Below are positions 39,496 through 48,613 of a stretch of DNA of 64,000 bases, one piece after another. How positions within the stretch are numbered: the first letter of the stretch is position 1; every line of letters starts with the position of its first letter. The notes below the pieces were generated by a model. That model was not told the origin of the DNA. It was given only the letters and a program-made list of their open reading frames with translations, and made no database searches. Origin of the DNA: Modestobacter marinus (lineage in GTDB: Bacteria > Actinomycetota > Actinomycetes > Mycobacteriales > Geodermatophilaceae); assembly GCF_011758655.1 (NCBI RefSeq), contig NZ_JAAMPA010000001.1:2542001-2606000 (forward strand), in the 5' to 3' direction. The position numbers were made by a program, and so were the translations under genes.

Positions 39496-40536
39496 GTGAC
39501 TCGGCCCCGTCCGCTGGGCCTCCGGCCCGACCCCGAGGACAGTGCCGGCGCGGTCGGGGAGTTCGCCCTCATCGACCGGGTCGTGGCCCGCTCCGGTACC
39601 GCCGCGGTGGCCGAGGTGGGTCCCGGTGACGACGCCGCGGTGCTGCGCACCCCCGACGGCCGGGTGGTGGCCTGCACCGACGTGCTGGTGGAGGGGCGGC
39701 ACTTCCGCCGCGACTGGTCCTCCGCCGAGGACGTCGGGCACAAGGCCGCGGCGGCGAACCTGGCCGACGTCGCCGCCATGGGCGCGGTGCCGACCGCGCT
39801 GCTGGTCGGCCTCGCCTGCCCGGCGGACACCCCGGCCGCGTGGCTGGAGGACGTCGCCGTCGGGATGGCCGCCGAGTGCGCCCCCTTCGGTGCGGCCGTG
39901 GTCGGGGGCGACACCTCGGCGAGCGCGCCGGACTCGCAGGCGGTCGTGCTGTCGGTGACGGCGCTGGGCGACCTGGGCGGTCGGGCCCCGGTGCTGCGCA
40001 GCGGTGCCCGGCCCGGGGACGTCGTCGCCGTCGCCGGGCGGCTGGGCTGGTCGGCGTGCGGGCTGGCCGTGCTGCGCCGCGGGTTCTCCTCACCGATCGC
40101 CGCCGTCCGGGCGCACCGCCGGCCGGCCCCGCCCTACGCCGCCGGCCCCGCCGCCGCGGACGCCGGGGCGACCGCGATGTGCGACACCAGCGACGGCCTG
40201 CTCGCCGACGCCGGTCACCTGGCCGCCGACAGCGGGGTGCTCATCGAGCTGGACCGGGCCGCGCTCCAGCAGGCGTTCGTCGACCCCGCCGGGCCGCTCC
40301 CGCAGGTCGCGGCCGCCCTGGGCGGTGACCCGATGGCCTGGGTGCTGACCGGCGGTGAGGACCACGCGCTGGTGGCCACCTTCCCGGCCGGCGCCGACCT
40401 GCCGGACGGCTGGGCGGTCGTCGGCGCGGTGCACGAGCCGGCCGACGACGGGCCGGGCGTGCGGGTGGACGGGGTGCCCGCGAGCCGGGTGGCCGAGGAG
40501 CTGGGGGAGGGGGCCGGGCATGTCCACTTCGGCTGA
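39496..40536 (+). CDS. thiL: thiamine-monophosphate kinase
   Basis: Phosphorylates thiamine monophosphate to thiamine diphosphate with ATP. The 346-residue PurM/AIR-synthase-like protein has 'VGPGDDAAVLRTPDGRVVACTDVLVEGRHF' near residues 35-65, with the conserved metal-binding aspartates. 'GHKAAAANLADVAAMGA' and 'MCDTSDGLLADAGHLA' are also typical. It starts with GTG and has a weak GGGGGAG upstream. The GNAT gene begins inside its last 17 bases. Its product is the cofactor of the ThDP enzymes encoded here and elsewhere. Confidence 0.96.
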   Translation: MTRPRPLGLRPDPEDSAGAVGEFALIDRVVARSGTAAVAEVGPGDDAAVLRTPDGRVVACTDVLVEGRHFRRDWSSAEDVGHKAAAANLADVAAMGAVPTALLVGLACPADTPAAWLEDVAVGMAAECAPFGAAVVGGDTSASAPDSQAVVLSVTALGDLGGRAPVLRSGARPGDVVAVAGRLGWSACGLAVLRRGFSSPIAAVRAHRRPAPPYAAGPAAADAGATAMCDTSDGLLADAGHLAADSGVLIELDRAALQQAFVDPAGPLPQVAAALGGDPMAWVLTGGEDHALVATFPAGADLPDGWAVVGAVHEPADDGPGVRVDGVPASRVAEELGEGAGHVHFG

Positions 40537-41053
40537 GTCGTCTCCGGCCGGTTCCACGCCGGCCGGGCTGCGCGCCGTCGGGTACGCCGACCCGGTGGCC
40601 CAGCACCTGATCGAGCGGGTGCAGCAGGAGTACGTCGTCCGGTACGGCGGCCGGGACGCCGCCGTGGTGGACCCGGCTGAGTTCTCCCCGCCGCAGGGGC
40701 TGTTCCTGGTCGCCGAGGTCGACGGCGTCCCCGCCGGCTGCGGCGGCTGGCGGGCGCACGGGCACGGGGTGGCCGAGCTCAAGCGGATGTACGTCGAGCC
40801 GGGTTTCCGGCGCCGCGGGCTGGCCGCCCTGGTGCTCGCCGAGCTGGAGCGCACCGCAGCCGCGGCCGGGCACCAGCAGCTGCTGCTGAACTCCGGTGAC
40901 CGGCAGCCCGAGGCCCTGGCGCTCTACGACCGGGCCGGCTACACCCCGGTGGCCGGCTACGGCATCTACGCGGACTCACCCGAGGCGGTCTTCCTCGGCA
41001 AGCAGCTGGTCGTCGACCAGCCCACCCCTGAGGAGGACGCATGGGCGTCGTGA
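40520..41053 (+). CDS. GNAT-family N-acetyltransferase
   Basis: Predicted acyl-CoA-dependent transferase of 177 residues. The acetyl-CoA-binding motif A is 'ELKRMYVEPGFRRRGLAALVLAELE' (about 87-111), with motif B around 'QPEALALYDRAGYTP'. The acceptor is unknown. The ATG overlaps thiL by 17 bases and its end overlaps the next gene by 13, so all three are probably coupled. Confidence 0.9.
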   Translation: MSTSAESSPAGSTPAGLRAVGYADPVAQHLIERVQQEYVVRYGGRDAAVVDPAEFSPPQGLFLVAEVDGVPAGCGGWRAHGHGVAELKRMYVEPGFRRRGLAALVLAELERTAAAAGHQQLLLNSGDRQPEALALYDRAGYTPVAGYGIYADSPEAVFLGKQLVVDQPTPEEDAWAS

Positions 41054-41667
41054 CCTTCTCGGCCTCCTTCGGCGCCGGGGGCGCGGAGATCGCCCCGGCC
41101 GTCGCCGAGCGGCTCGGCCTGCCGTTCCACGACCGGGTCATCCCGGCGCAGGTGGCCGGCCGGCTCGGGGTCCCGGTGGCCGAGGCCGAGGCCAACGACG
41201 AGACCATCACCCGCGGGCTGTGGCGGCTGGTCAGCTCGCTGGGCACGATGCCCGACCCGGTGGGCGGGGTGCTGCCGACCGGGTCGCTGCCGGACGAGCG
41301 GGCCTACCGGCAGCAGACCGAGTGGGTGCTGACCGAGATCGCCGCCGGCCCGGGGGGCGTCGTGCTGGGCCGGGCGGGCGCGATGGTGCTGCGCGACCGG
41401 CCCGACGTCCTGCACGTGCGGCTGGACGGCCCCGCGGAGCGCCGGCTGGCGGCCGCGGTCGAGCACCTGCACCTGCCCGTCGAGGAGGTGCGTCGGGAGC
41501 AGGAGGCCGCCGACGCCGCGCGGACGGCCTACGTGCGGCACTTCTACCGCTGCGACCCGGCAGAGGCCCGGCACTACCACCTGGTGGTGGACAGCACGGC
41601 GCTGCCGCACGACACCGTGGTCGACCTGGTGGTCACCGCGGCCCGTGCGCGCGGGATCGGCCGCTGA
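41041..41667 (+). CDS. cytidylate kinase-like family protein
   Basis: Protein of 208 residues of the cytidylate kinase-like family (PF13189 type). The N-terminal 'VVTFSASFGAGGAEIAPAVAERLGLPFHDR' is a P-loop variant in which the usual GKS/T is replaced by Gly-Ala-Glu, so classical nucleotide kinase activity is doubtful. 'VLGRAGAMVLRD' and a lid-like 'AARTAYVRHFYRCDPAEARHYHLVVD' follow. The ATG has GAGGA upstream, inside the acetyltransferase gene. A strong terminator follows. Confidence 0.85.
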   Translation: MGVVTFSASFGAGGAEIAPAVAERLGLPFHDRVIPAQVAGRLGVPVAEAEANDETITRGLWRLVSSLGTMPDPVGGVLPTGSLPDERAYRQQTEWVLTEIAAGPGGVVLGRAGAMVLRDRPDVLHVRLDGPAERRLAAAVEHLHLPVEEVRREQEAADAARTAYVRHFYRCDPAEARHYHLVVDSTALPHDTVVDLVVTAARARGIGR

Positions 41668-41685
41668 GCCGGCCGGGAACGCCAG

Positions 41686-41717
41686 CGACCCCGGAGGTCC
41701 GAGGACCTCCGGGGTCG
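41686..41717 (+). terminator. terminator of the thiL operon
   Basis: A perfect 15-bp stem (41686-41700 with 41703-41717) begins 18 bases after the stop of the kinase-like gene. Confidence 0.8.
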
Positions 41718-41744
41718 TGTCAGCTCACCGTCCGTGCGGTGCGG

Positions 41745-41795
41745 CCCCCGTCCAGAGGCTCGCCCCGAGCGTGCGAGGGGTGAGGAGGACGGGGG
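41745..41795 (-). terminator. candidate rpmB terminator
   Basis: CCCCCGTCC (41745-41753) pairs with GGACGGGGG (41787-41795), and the loop can form a smaller inner hairpin. It lies just beyond the rpmB stop on the minus strand. Confidence 0.5.
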
Positions 41796-41802
41796 TCCTT
41801 CC

Positions 41803-41994
41803 TCAGGCGCGGGCGACCTTGCCCGCGCGGATGCACGAGGTGCAGACGTTCATGCGCTGGCGGCCGCCGCCGGTCAGCGCGGCGCGGACGGACTGGATGT
41901 TCGGGTTCCAACGGCGCGGCGTGCGGCGGTGCGAGTGCGACACCGACATGCCGAAACCGGGGCCCTTGCCACACACATCGCACACGGCAGCCAC
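41803..41994 (-). CDS. rpmB: 50S ribosomal protein L28, zinc-ribbon (C+) form
   Basis: Large-subunit protein of 63 residues. 'CDVCGKGPGFG' and 'CTSC' supply four cysteines for zinc binding. The pattern 'SHSHRRTPRRWNPNIQSVRA' is diagnostic. GTG start with GGGAG nearby. It is divergent from the DAK2-protein gene, as in other actinobacteria. Confidence 0.98.
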   Translation of the reverse strand: MAAVCDVCGKGPGFGMSVSHSHRRTPRRWNPNIQSVRAALTGGGRQRMNVCTSCIRAGKVARA

Positions 41995-42202
41995 GGTCGA
42001 TCACTCCCAGAGAATTGGTCCAGCTGAAGTCAGGTCGCGTGCTCGGCGGAGACCCGGGCGGGAGCCCAGGGCATGGTCCAGCCACGCACAACTGGAGACC
42101 ACTGTAGCCGGTGCCGGAGCGCCGTGTCGCCACCGCCCCGTCCCCGGTGCCGGCCGGCGGTGCGGGCGGTCGTGCGCGCCGGGTCCTGTCGGTGGGCCCC
42201 GG

Positions 42203-42208
42203 TACCCT
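42203..42208 (+). promoter_or_regulatory. -10 box of leaderless DAK2-recG operon promoter
   Basis: TACCCT is followed by seven bases and then the GTG at 42216. It decides the start choice for the DAK2 protein. Confidence 0.55.
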
Positions 42209-42215
42209 CCGGCAC

Positions 42216-43814
42216 GTGCTGGAGGCGCTGGACGAGGCCGCGGTCGGCCGGTGGAGCTCCGCCGTCGTCGACACGCTGGCGCAGGCGCGCGGCCGGCTCG
42301 ACGAGCTGAACGTCTTCCCCGTCCCCGACGGGGACACCGGCACCAACCTGCTGCTGACCGCGCAGGCCGGGCACGCGGCGCTGGCCGCCGCCGACGGCAC
42401 CGAGTCGGCGTGGAGCGTGCTGGCGCGCGGCGCCGTGCTGGGCGCACGGGGCAACTCCGGGGCGATCCTGGCCCAGCTGCTGCGCGGCCTCGCCGATGGG
42501 CTGGCCGGTGCCCGGCGCGTCGACGGGGCGGTGTTCGCCGAGGCGCTGGCCGCGGCTGCCGGCGCCGCCTACGCCGCGGTCGCCGACCCCGAGGAGGGCA
42601 CCTTCCTCACCGTGGCCCGGGCCGGGGCCGACGCGGCGACCGCCGCCGTCGCCGCCGGGCAGGCCGGGCTGGCCGACGTCGTCCGGGCAGCAGCCGACGG
42701 CGCCTTCACCGCCCTGGAGGCCACGACCGGCCAGCTGGCCGCGCTGCGCGACGCCGGGGTGGTCGACGCCGGGGGTGCCGGGTGGTGCCTGGTCCTCGAC
42801 GCGCTGGTCGGCACGGTCACCGGGACGACGCCGGCCCGCCCCCCGCTGGACGGGCGACCCGCCCACCCCCGCCGCGCACCCCGGTCGCTGCCGGCTGCCC
42901 CCGCCCCCGGGCCGGGCAGCGAGGTGCAGTTCCTGCTCGCCGACTCCGACGACGCCGCGGTCGCCCGGCTGCAGGCCCGGCTGGCCGAGCTGGGCGACTG
43001 CCTGGTCGTCGTCGGGGTCGACACCCCGGGCGGCCGGGAGTGGAACGTGCACGTGCACGTCAGCGACGTCGGTGCGGCGGTGGAGGCGGGGATCGAGGCG
43101 GGCCGCCCGCACCGCATCTCGGTGACCCCGCTGGCGCCGGTGCGGACGCCGGCCGCCGCCGGGGTGCGGGCCGTCCTCGCCCTGGCCTGCTCCGCCGGGC
43201 TCGCCGAGCTGTTCGGCACCGAGGGGGTCACCGTGCTGACCGCGCCGGTCGACGCGGTCGACGAGGACGCCGTCCTGCAGGCGGTGCTGGACACCGGGGC
43301 CGAGCAGGTCGTCGTCCTGCCCAACCACTGGGAGGTCACCGCGGTCACCGCCCGCGCCGCCGACCGGGCCCGCGAGCAGGGCCGGGACGTCGTGGTCGTC
43401 CCCACCCGGTCGGCCGTGCAGGGCCTGGCGGCGCTGGCCGTCGCCGACCCGGCCCGTCGCTTCGGCGACGACGTCATCGCCATGGCCGAGGCCGCGGCCG
43501 CGACCCGCTGGGCGGAGGTGACCGTCGCCGAGCAGGAGGCGCTCACCTCGGCCGGCCGCTGCGCCCCCGGCGACGTGCTGGGCAGCGCGGAGGGCGATGT
43601 CGTGGTCATCGGCGCCGACCCGGTCCCCGTCGCCCGGGACCTGCTGGACCGGCTGCTGTCGGCGGGCGGGGAGATGGCCACCGTCGTCGTGGGGGAGGAG
43701 CCCGCGCTCGGCGACGCGGTGTGCGCCCACCTCGCGGCGGTGCACCCGACGGTCGAGGTGGTCCGCTACCCCGGCGGTGCCGGGGCGGTGCCCCTGCTGA
43801 TCGGGGTCGAGTAG
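42216..43814 (+). CDS. DAK2/DegV-fold protein, FakA-like
   Basis: Protein of 532 residues. The N-terminal DhaL/DAK2 domain (about 8-205) has 'ELNVFPVPDGDTGTNLLLT', where conserved aspartates bind Mg-ATP. A middle domain and a C-terminal DegV-like region (about 320-530) follow. This is the architecture of FakA/YloV, the ATP-binding half of bacterial fatty-acid kinase, which works with separate FakB lipid carriers. No fakB is in the window. GTG 42216 was chosen for the -10 box; the frame is open to GTG 42111, which would add a Pro/Ala-rich leader. The TAG stop touches the recG start. Confidence 0.87.
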   Translation: MLEALDEAAVGRWSSAVVDTLAQARGRLDELNVFPVPDGDTGTNLLLTAQAGHAALAAADGTESAWSVLARGAVLGARGNSGAILAQLLRGLADGLAGARRVDGAVFAEALAAAAGAAYAAVADPEEGTFLTVARAGADAATAAVAAGQAGLADVVRAAADGAFTALEATTGQLAALRDAGVVDAGGAGWCLVLDALVGTVTGTTPARPPLDGRPAHPRRAPRSLPAAPAPGPGSEVQFLLADSDDAAVARLQARLAELGDCLVVVGVDTPGGREWNVHVHVSDVGAAVEAGIEAGRPHRISVTPLAPVRTPAAAGVRAVLALACSAGLAELFGTEGVTVLTAPVDAVDEDAVLQAVLDTGAEQVVVLPNHWEVTAVTARAADRAREQGRDVVVVPTRSAVQGLAALAVADPARRFGDDVIAMAEAAAATRWAEVTVAEQEALTSAGRCAPGDVLGSAEGDVVVIGADPVPVARDLLDRLLSAGGEMATVVVGEEPALGDAVCAHLAAVHPTVEVVRYPGGAGAVPLLIGVE

Positions 43815-46012
43815 TGGCGATCTCCATGGACACCCCGCTGAGCCGGGTGCTCGGCCCCAAGACGGCGAAGGTGATGGCCGAGCAGCTGTCGCTGCACTCG
43901 GTGCGCGACCTGCTGCGGCACTACCCCCGCCGCTACGCGCGGCGCGGGGAGATGACCCGGCTCGACGGCCTGGAGGTCGGTGACCGGGTGACCGTGCTGG
44001 CCCAGGTGAAGAGCGTGAGCACCCGGAAGATGCAGCAACGCCGCGGGACGCTCACCGAGGTGACCGTCGGCGACGGCGCGGGCAGCATGCGGCTGGTCTT
44101 CTTCAACAACCGGCACGCGCACCTGGACGTCGGCGAGTGGGGGCTGTTCGCCGGCACGGTGGGGCTGTGGCGCGGCGACAAGCAGTTCACCCACCCCGAC
44201 TGCCACATCCTCACCGGGGACGACGACGACTGGGCGCGGGCGATGGTGCCGCTCTACCCGGCGAGCAAGGACGTCTCCAGCTGGGTGGTCCAGAAGTCGG
44301 TCAAGCTGCTGCTGGACGACGCCCACTCGCTGGAGCAGCTGCTCGACGACCCGATCCCCGCAGCCGTCCGCGAGCGGCACGGCCTGGTCGACCTGGCCAC
44401 GGCGTTGCGGCAGAAGCACCGGCCGGAGAGCCAGGAGCAGGTCGACCAGGCCGACGAGCGGCTGAAGTGGGACGAGGCGCTCGTCCTGCAGGCGACGCTG
44501 GCCGCCCGCCGGCGGTCCGCCGCGCTGGAGCCGGGGATCGCCCGGCCGCCGCGCCGGGGTGGGCTGCTGGACGCCGTCGATGTCGCCCTGCCGTTCTCGC
44601 TCACCGACGGCCAGCGCGAGGTCGGCGAGGAGCTGGCCGCCGAGCTGTCCCGTGAGCAGCCGATGAACCGGCTGCTGCAGGGCGAGGTCGGGTCGGGCAA
44701 GACGGTGGTCGCGCTGCGGGCGATGGCCCAGGTGGTCGACGCCGGTGGGCAGGCCGCGCTGCTCGCCCCCACCGAGGTGCTCGCCGCCCAGCACGCCCGC
44801 AGCCTGGCGGCGATCCTGGGCCCGCTGGGCCGCGCCGGCGAGCTCGACGGCGACCCGGCGGGCACCCGGGTGGCGCTGCTCACCGGCTCGCAGAAGGCCG
44901 CCGTCCGCCGGGAGGTGCGGGCCGCGGTCGCCGACGGCAGTGCGGGCATCGTCGTGGGCACGCACGCGCTGCTACAGGAGGGCGTGGACTTCGCCGACCT
45001 GGGGCTGGTCGTCGTCGACGAGCAGCACCGGTTCGGGGTGGAGCAGCGGGACGCGCTGCGCGCCAAGGGCACCCGGCCACCGCACGTGCTGGTGATGACC
45101 GCGACCCCGATCCCGCGCACCGTCGCGATGACCGTCTACGGCGACCTGGAGACCTCCACGCTCCGTCAGCTGCCGGCCGGTCGCGGCGGTGTGTCCAGCT
45201 CGGTGGTGCCGGTGGGGGAGAAGCCGGCCTGGCTGGACCGGGCCTGGGCCCGGGTCCGCGAGGAGGTCGCCGCCGGCCGTCAGGCCTACGTCGTCTGCCC
45301 CCGGATCGGCGACCTCGAGGACGGCGGCAAGGGCGACGACGGCCCGGACGACGCCGACGGCGCCCCGCCGCCGGAGGAGAAGGGCGCCAGTGACAAGCGC
45401 CCACCGCTGGCGGTGCTGGACGTCGCCGAGGCGCTGCGGGCGGGCCCGCTGTCGGCGCTGCGGGTGGAGGTGCTGCACGGCCGGATGCCGCCGGAGGAGA
45501 AGGAGGCCCGGATGCGGGCCTTCGCCGCCGCGGAGATCGACGTCCTGGTCGCCACCACCGTGGTCGAGGTCGGGGTCGACGTGCCCAACGCCACGGTCAT
45601 GGTGGTGATGGACGCCGACCGGTTCGGCGTCAGCCAGCTGCACCAGCTGCGCGGCCGGGTGGCCCGTGGCGCGCACGCCGGGCTGTGCCTGCTGGTCTCC
45701 GAGGCGCCCAGCACCTCACCGACCGGCCAGCGGCTGGCCGCGGTCGCCTCCACCACCGACGGCTTCGAGCTGGCCCGGCTGGACCTGGAGACCCGCCGGG
45801 AGGGCGACGTGCTCGGCGCGGCCCAGTCCGGCCGCCGGACGACCGTGAAGCTGCTGTCCCTGCTGCACGACGAGGCGCTCATCGCCGAGGCCCGGGTCGA
45901 GGCCACCGCGCTGGTCGAGCAGGGGCGCGGCCTCGCCGACCACCCCGAGCTGGCGGCCGCCGTCGCCGCCCTGGCCATGGACGACCGCGCCACTTACCTG
46001 GAGAAGGCATGA
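43814..46012 (+). CDS. recG: ATP-dependent DNA helicase RecG
   Basis: Branch-migrates stalled forks and Holliday junctions. The 732-residue protein has an OB-fold wedge domain (about 60-155), then two RecA-like motor domains. Walker A 'GEVGSGKT' lies near residue 290, the DExx motif is 'DEQHR', motif III is 'MTATPIPRT', and motif VI is 'QLRGRVARG'. An acidic Gly/Asp/Pro insert of about 30 residues between motor domains is usual in actinobacteria. Start is GTG 43814, overlapping the upstream stop by one base, or ATG 43826. rsmD follows after seven bases. Confidence 0.97.
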   Translation: MAISMDTPLSRVLGPKTAKVMAEQLSLHSVRDLLRHYPRRYARRGEMTRLDGLEVGDRVTVLAQVKSVSTRKMQQRRGTLTEVTVGDGAGSMRLVFFNNRHAHLDVGEWGLFAGTVGLWRGDKQFTHPDCHILTGDDDDWARAMVPLYPASKDVSSWVVQKSVKLLLDDAHSLEQLLDDPIPAAVRERHGLVDLATALRQKHRPESQEQVDQADERLKWDEALVLQATLAARRRSAALEPGIARPPRRGGLLDAVDVALPFSLTDGQREVGEELAAELSREQPMNRLLQGEVGSGKTVVALRAMAQVVDAGGQAALLAPTEVLAAQHARSLAAILGPLGRAGELDGDPAGTRVALLTGSQKAAVRREVRAAVADGSAGIVVGTHALLQEGVDFADLGLVVVDEQHRFGVEQRDALRAKGTRPPHVLVMTATPIPRTVAMTVYGDLETSTLRQLPAGRGGVSSSVVPVGEKPAWLDRAWARVREEVAAGRQAYVVCPRIGDLEDGGKGDDGPDDADGAPPPEEKGASDKRPPLAVLDVAEALRAGPLSALRVEVLHGRMPPEEKEARMRAFAAAEIDVLVATTVVEVGVDVPNATVMVVMDADRFGVSQLHQLRGRVARGAHAGLCLLVSEAPSTSPTGQRLAAVASTTDGFELARLDLETRREGDVLGAAQSGRRTTVKLLSLLHDEALIAEARVEATALVEQGRGLADHPELAAAVAALAMDDRATYLEKA

Positions 46013-46019
46013 AGAACGC

Positions 46020-46574
46020 ATGACCAGGCTGATCTCCGGGGGCGCGGGTGGCCGCCGGCTCAAGGTCCCCCGCACCGGGGTGCGGCCCACCGGCGACCGC
46101 GCCCGGGAGGGCCTGTTCAACTCCCTCGGGTCGCTGCTGGACGTCGAAGGCGCCCGGGTGCTCGACCTCTACGCGGGCTCGGGTGCGCTCGGGCTGGAGG
46201 CGTTGTCCCGCGGGGCGGCGGAGGCGGTGTTCGTCGAGTCCGGCGGCGGGGTGCTGCCGGTGCTGCGCGCCAACATCGCCGCGGTGGGGCTGCCCGGTGC
46301 CGTGGTGCTGCCCGGCAGCGTGCCGACGGTGGTCGGGGGGCGGCCCCCGGCCGCCTTCGACCTGGTGTTCGCCGACCCGCCCTACTCCACCCCCGACGAG
46401 GAGGTGCTGGGCGTGCTCGGTGCGCTGGTCGACCGGGCGTGGCTGGCCCCGGACGCCGTCGTCGTGGTGGAGCGGTCCAGCCGCGACCGCCCCTTCCCGT
46501 GGCCGACACCCTTCACCGGACTGCGTGATCGTCGGTACGGGGAGGCGGTGCTCCGGTACGGTCGCTTGTCGTGA
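46020..46574 (+). CDS. rsmD: 16S rRNA (guanine966-N2)-methyltransferase RsmD
   Basis: Methylates G966 of 16S rRNA with S-adenosylmethionine. The 184-residue protein has 'RLISGGAGGRRLKVP' at the start, the SAM motif 'VLDLYAGSGALGLEALSRGA', and the catalytic 'FADPPYS'. It sits between recG and coaD, the usual place, and overlaps coaD by four bases. Confidence 0.96.
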   Translation: MTRLISGGAGGRRLKVPRTGVRPTGDRAREGLFNSLGSLLDVEGARVLDLYAGSGALGLEALSRGAAEAVFVESGGGVLPVLRANIAAVGLPGAVVLPGSVPTVVGGRPPAAFDLVFADPPYSTPDEEVLGVLGALVDRAWLAPDAVVVVERSSRDRPFPWPTPFTGLRDRRYGEAVLRYGRLS

Positions 46575-47056
46575 GGCGAGCGGTCTGTCCCGGTTCGTTC
46601 GACCCGGTCACCAACGGCCATGTCGACGTGATCGCGCGCGCCGCCGGCCTGTACGACGAGCTGGTCGTCGCCGTCCTGGTCAACCCGGGCAAGGCGGGCC
46701 TGTTCGACGTCGACGAGCGGATGTCCCTGCTGCGCGAGGCGGTCGTGGACCTGCCCAACGTCACGGTCGACAGCTTCGAGGGGCTGCTCGTCGACTACTG
46801 CCGGGCCCAGCAGATCCCGGTCATCGTCAAGGGGCTGCGCGCGGTCGGCGACTTCGAGTACGAGCTCCAGATGGCCCAGATGAACCGCGAGCTCGCCCAG
46901 GTCGAGACGCTGTTCATGCCCACCGCACCCCAGGTCGGCCACCTGTCCTCCAGCCTGGTGAAGCAGATCGCGAAGTTCGGCGGCGACGTGTCGTCCCTGG
47001 TCCCCAAGGCGGTCAACGACCGGCTGGTGGCCCAGCCGAGGGGGAGGCAGTCGTGA
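46571..47056 (+). CDS. coaD: phosphopantetheine adenylyltransferase
   Basis: Transfers AMP from ATP to 4'-phosphopantetheine, the penultimate step of coenzyme A synthesis. The 161-residue protein opens 'AVCPGSFDPVTNGHVDVIARAA', with the T/HxGH nucleotidyltransferase motif. 'KGLRAVGDFEYELQMAQMN' and 'SSSLVKQIAKFGGDVS' are characteristic. It starts with GTG inside the rsmD stop and ends inside the start of the next gene, both as GTGA overlaps. Confidence 0.98.
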   Translation: MRRAVCPGSFDPVTNGHVDVIARAAGLYDELVVAVLVNPGKAGLFDVDERMSLLREAVVDLPNVTVDSFEGLLVDYCRAQQIPVIVKGLRAVGDFEYELQMAQMNRELAQVETLFMPTAPQVGHLSSSLVKQIAKFGGDVSSLVPKAVNDRLVAQPRGRQS

Positions 47057-47742
47057 CGGAGGTCGTGTACCGGCTCTACGAGACCGTCGACGAGCTGACG
47101 ACGGTCATCGAGAACGCCCGCAGCGTGCCGATGTCCAGCTCCTGCATGGTGCCGCGGGACCACCTGCTCGACCTGCTCGACGACCTGCGGGAGAACCTGC
47201 CGGAGGAGGTCCAGCAGGCCGGGGCGATCGTCGAGCAGCGCGCCGAGATCCTGCAGCAGGCGCAGGCCGAGGCCGAGCGGCTCACCGGCCGCACCCGCAG
47301 CGAGAGCGAGCAGGTCGTCGTGGCCGCCCGCCGGCAGCGGGAGGAGCTGGTCGGCACCGCCCGCCGCCAGCGGGACGAGATCCTCACCGAGGCGCAGGCC
47401 CGGGCCGACGAGCTGCTCGCCAGCGCCGAGGAGGAGGCCGAGGAGCTGCTCGCCGAGGGGCGTCGGCTGCGCGACCAGCTGGTGCGGGACGGGCAGGAGC
47501 AGCGCGCCGAGCTGATCGCCGCCGGTCAGGCCGAGCACGAGCGGCTGCTCACCGAGACCGAGGTGTACCGCACCGCGGTCGACCGGGCCGACGAGCTCGG
47601 CGCCCAGACCGCGGCCGAGGTGGCCCGGATGCGGGCCGAGGTCGACGACTACGTCGACAGCCGGCTGGCCGACTTCGGGAACACCCTGGCGCACATGGCA
47701 CGTTCGGTGGAGAAGGCCCGGGACAACCTCCGCAGTCCGTGA
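47053..47742 (+). CDS. DivIVA-like coiled-coil protein, SepIVA-type
   Basis: Protein of 229 residues. The first 60 residues form a short conserved N-terminal region, 'VYRLYETVDELTTVIENARSVPMSSSCMVPRDHLLDLLDDLRENLP'-like in the pattern (residues 5-50). The rest is one long charged coiled coil rich in Glu, Arg and Ala. This matches the actinobacterial protein upstream of DUF177 that in mycobacteria is SepIVA (recalled as Rv2927c), a division and polar-growth factor. The GTG overlaps the coaD stop. A short hairpin at about 47747-47776 follows. Confidence 0.88.
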   Translation: MTEVVYRLYETVDELTTVIENARSVPMSSSCMVPRDHLLDLLDDLRENLPEEVQQAGAIVEQRAEILQQAQAEAERLTGRTRSESEQVVVAARRQREELVGTARRQRDEILTEAQARADELLASAEEEAEELLAEGRRLRDQLVRDGQEQRAELIAAGQAEHERLLTETEVYRTAVDRADELGAQTAAEVARMRAEVDDYVDSRLADFGNTLAHMARSVEKARDNLRSP

Positions 47743-47789
47743 CCGCTCCGCCCACCCCCTGACCGGGAGGGGCGGACGGGGGGATCGGG

Positions 47790-47795
47790 TAGGCT
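47790..47795 (+). promoter_or_regulatory. -10 box upstream of the DUF177-rpmF-rnc operon
   Basis: TAGGCT in the 143-base gap before the DUF177 gene would start a transcript near 47803, leaving a leader of about 80 bases. No clear -35 was identified. Confidence 0.45.
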
Positions 47796-47885
47796 GGACG
47801 TCTGTCCGGCTGCTGCCGTCCCGCGTGCCCGTCCGGCGCGGGCCCCGCGCCGGCGCCCCCACCTTCGACGACGACGAGTACCGAC

Positions 47886-48611
47886 ATGCCTGCTTCCTCT
47901 GCGCGCTCCACGGGGCCGTCCTCCGGCGCTGCGTCCACCGACGCCCGGCGTCCGGTCGGCGACCCCGTCGACAAGCAGCTCCCCACGCCGGCCGAGAAGG
48001 CCGCCGAGAAGGCCTGGAAGGTCGACCTCCGTGAGCTCGGCCGCCGCGCCGGGTCGATGCGGGAGTGGGAGAAGACGCTCCCGGCCCTGGACGGCTGGGG
48101 CGTGGAGATGATCGGCGTCCCCGAGGGTGCGCCGGTCCAGCTCCACCTCCGCCTGGAGTCGGTGATGGAGGGCGTCCTGGTCACCGGCCAGGTCGAGCTC
48201 CCGGTCACCGGCCAGTGCGCCCGCTGCCTGGACCCGGTCGAGGACACCCTGGAGCTCGACGTCCAGGAGCTGTACGCCTACGCCGGCAGCACCACCGAGG
48301 CCACCAGCGGCGAGGACGAGGTGCGCCGGATCGACGGCGAGCGGCTCGACCTGGCTCCGCTGGTCCGGGACGCCGTCGTCCTCACCCTGCCGTTGTCGCC
48401 CACCTGCCGGCCCGACTGCGCCGGCCTGTGCGTCGACTGCGGCGAGCGGCTCGACGACCTCCCTGCCGACCACTCCCACGAGGTGCTCGACCCCCGGTGG
48501 GCCGGGCTCGCCGCCCGCTTCACCGAGACGGCCGACAGTGCCGACCCGACCGACAGCGCGGCCGGACCCCAGCCGGGGTCCACCAGCCGCACCAACCCAG
48601 AGGAGAACTGA
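47886..48611 (+). CDS. YceD/DUF177 family protein
   Basis: Protein of 241 residues. A DUF177 core (about 45-205) carries 'TGQCARCLDPV' and the cysteine cluster 'CRPDCAGLCVDCGERL', likely a metal site. The N-terminal 45 and C-terminal 35 residues are low-complexity extensions. In many bacteria this gene is cotranscribed with rpmF, and in plants and E. coli homologues are linked to 23S rRNA processing or accumulation. rpmF follows after two bases. Confidence 0.92.
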   Translation: MPASSARSTGPSSGAASTDARRPVGDPVDKQLPTPAEKAAEKAWKVDLRELGRRAGSMREWEKTLPALDGWGVEMIGVPEGAPVQLHLRLESVMEGVLVTGQVELPVTGQCARCLDPVEDTLELDVQELYAYAGSTTEATSGEDEVRRIDGERLDLAPLVRDAVVLTLPLSPTCRPDCAGLCVDCGERLDDLPADHSHEVLDPRWAGLAARFTETADSADPTDSAAGPQPGSTSRTNPEEN

Positions 48612-48613
48612 CC

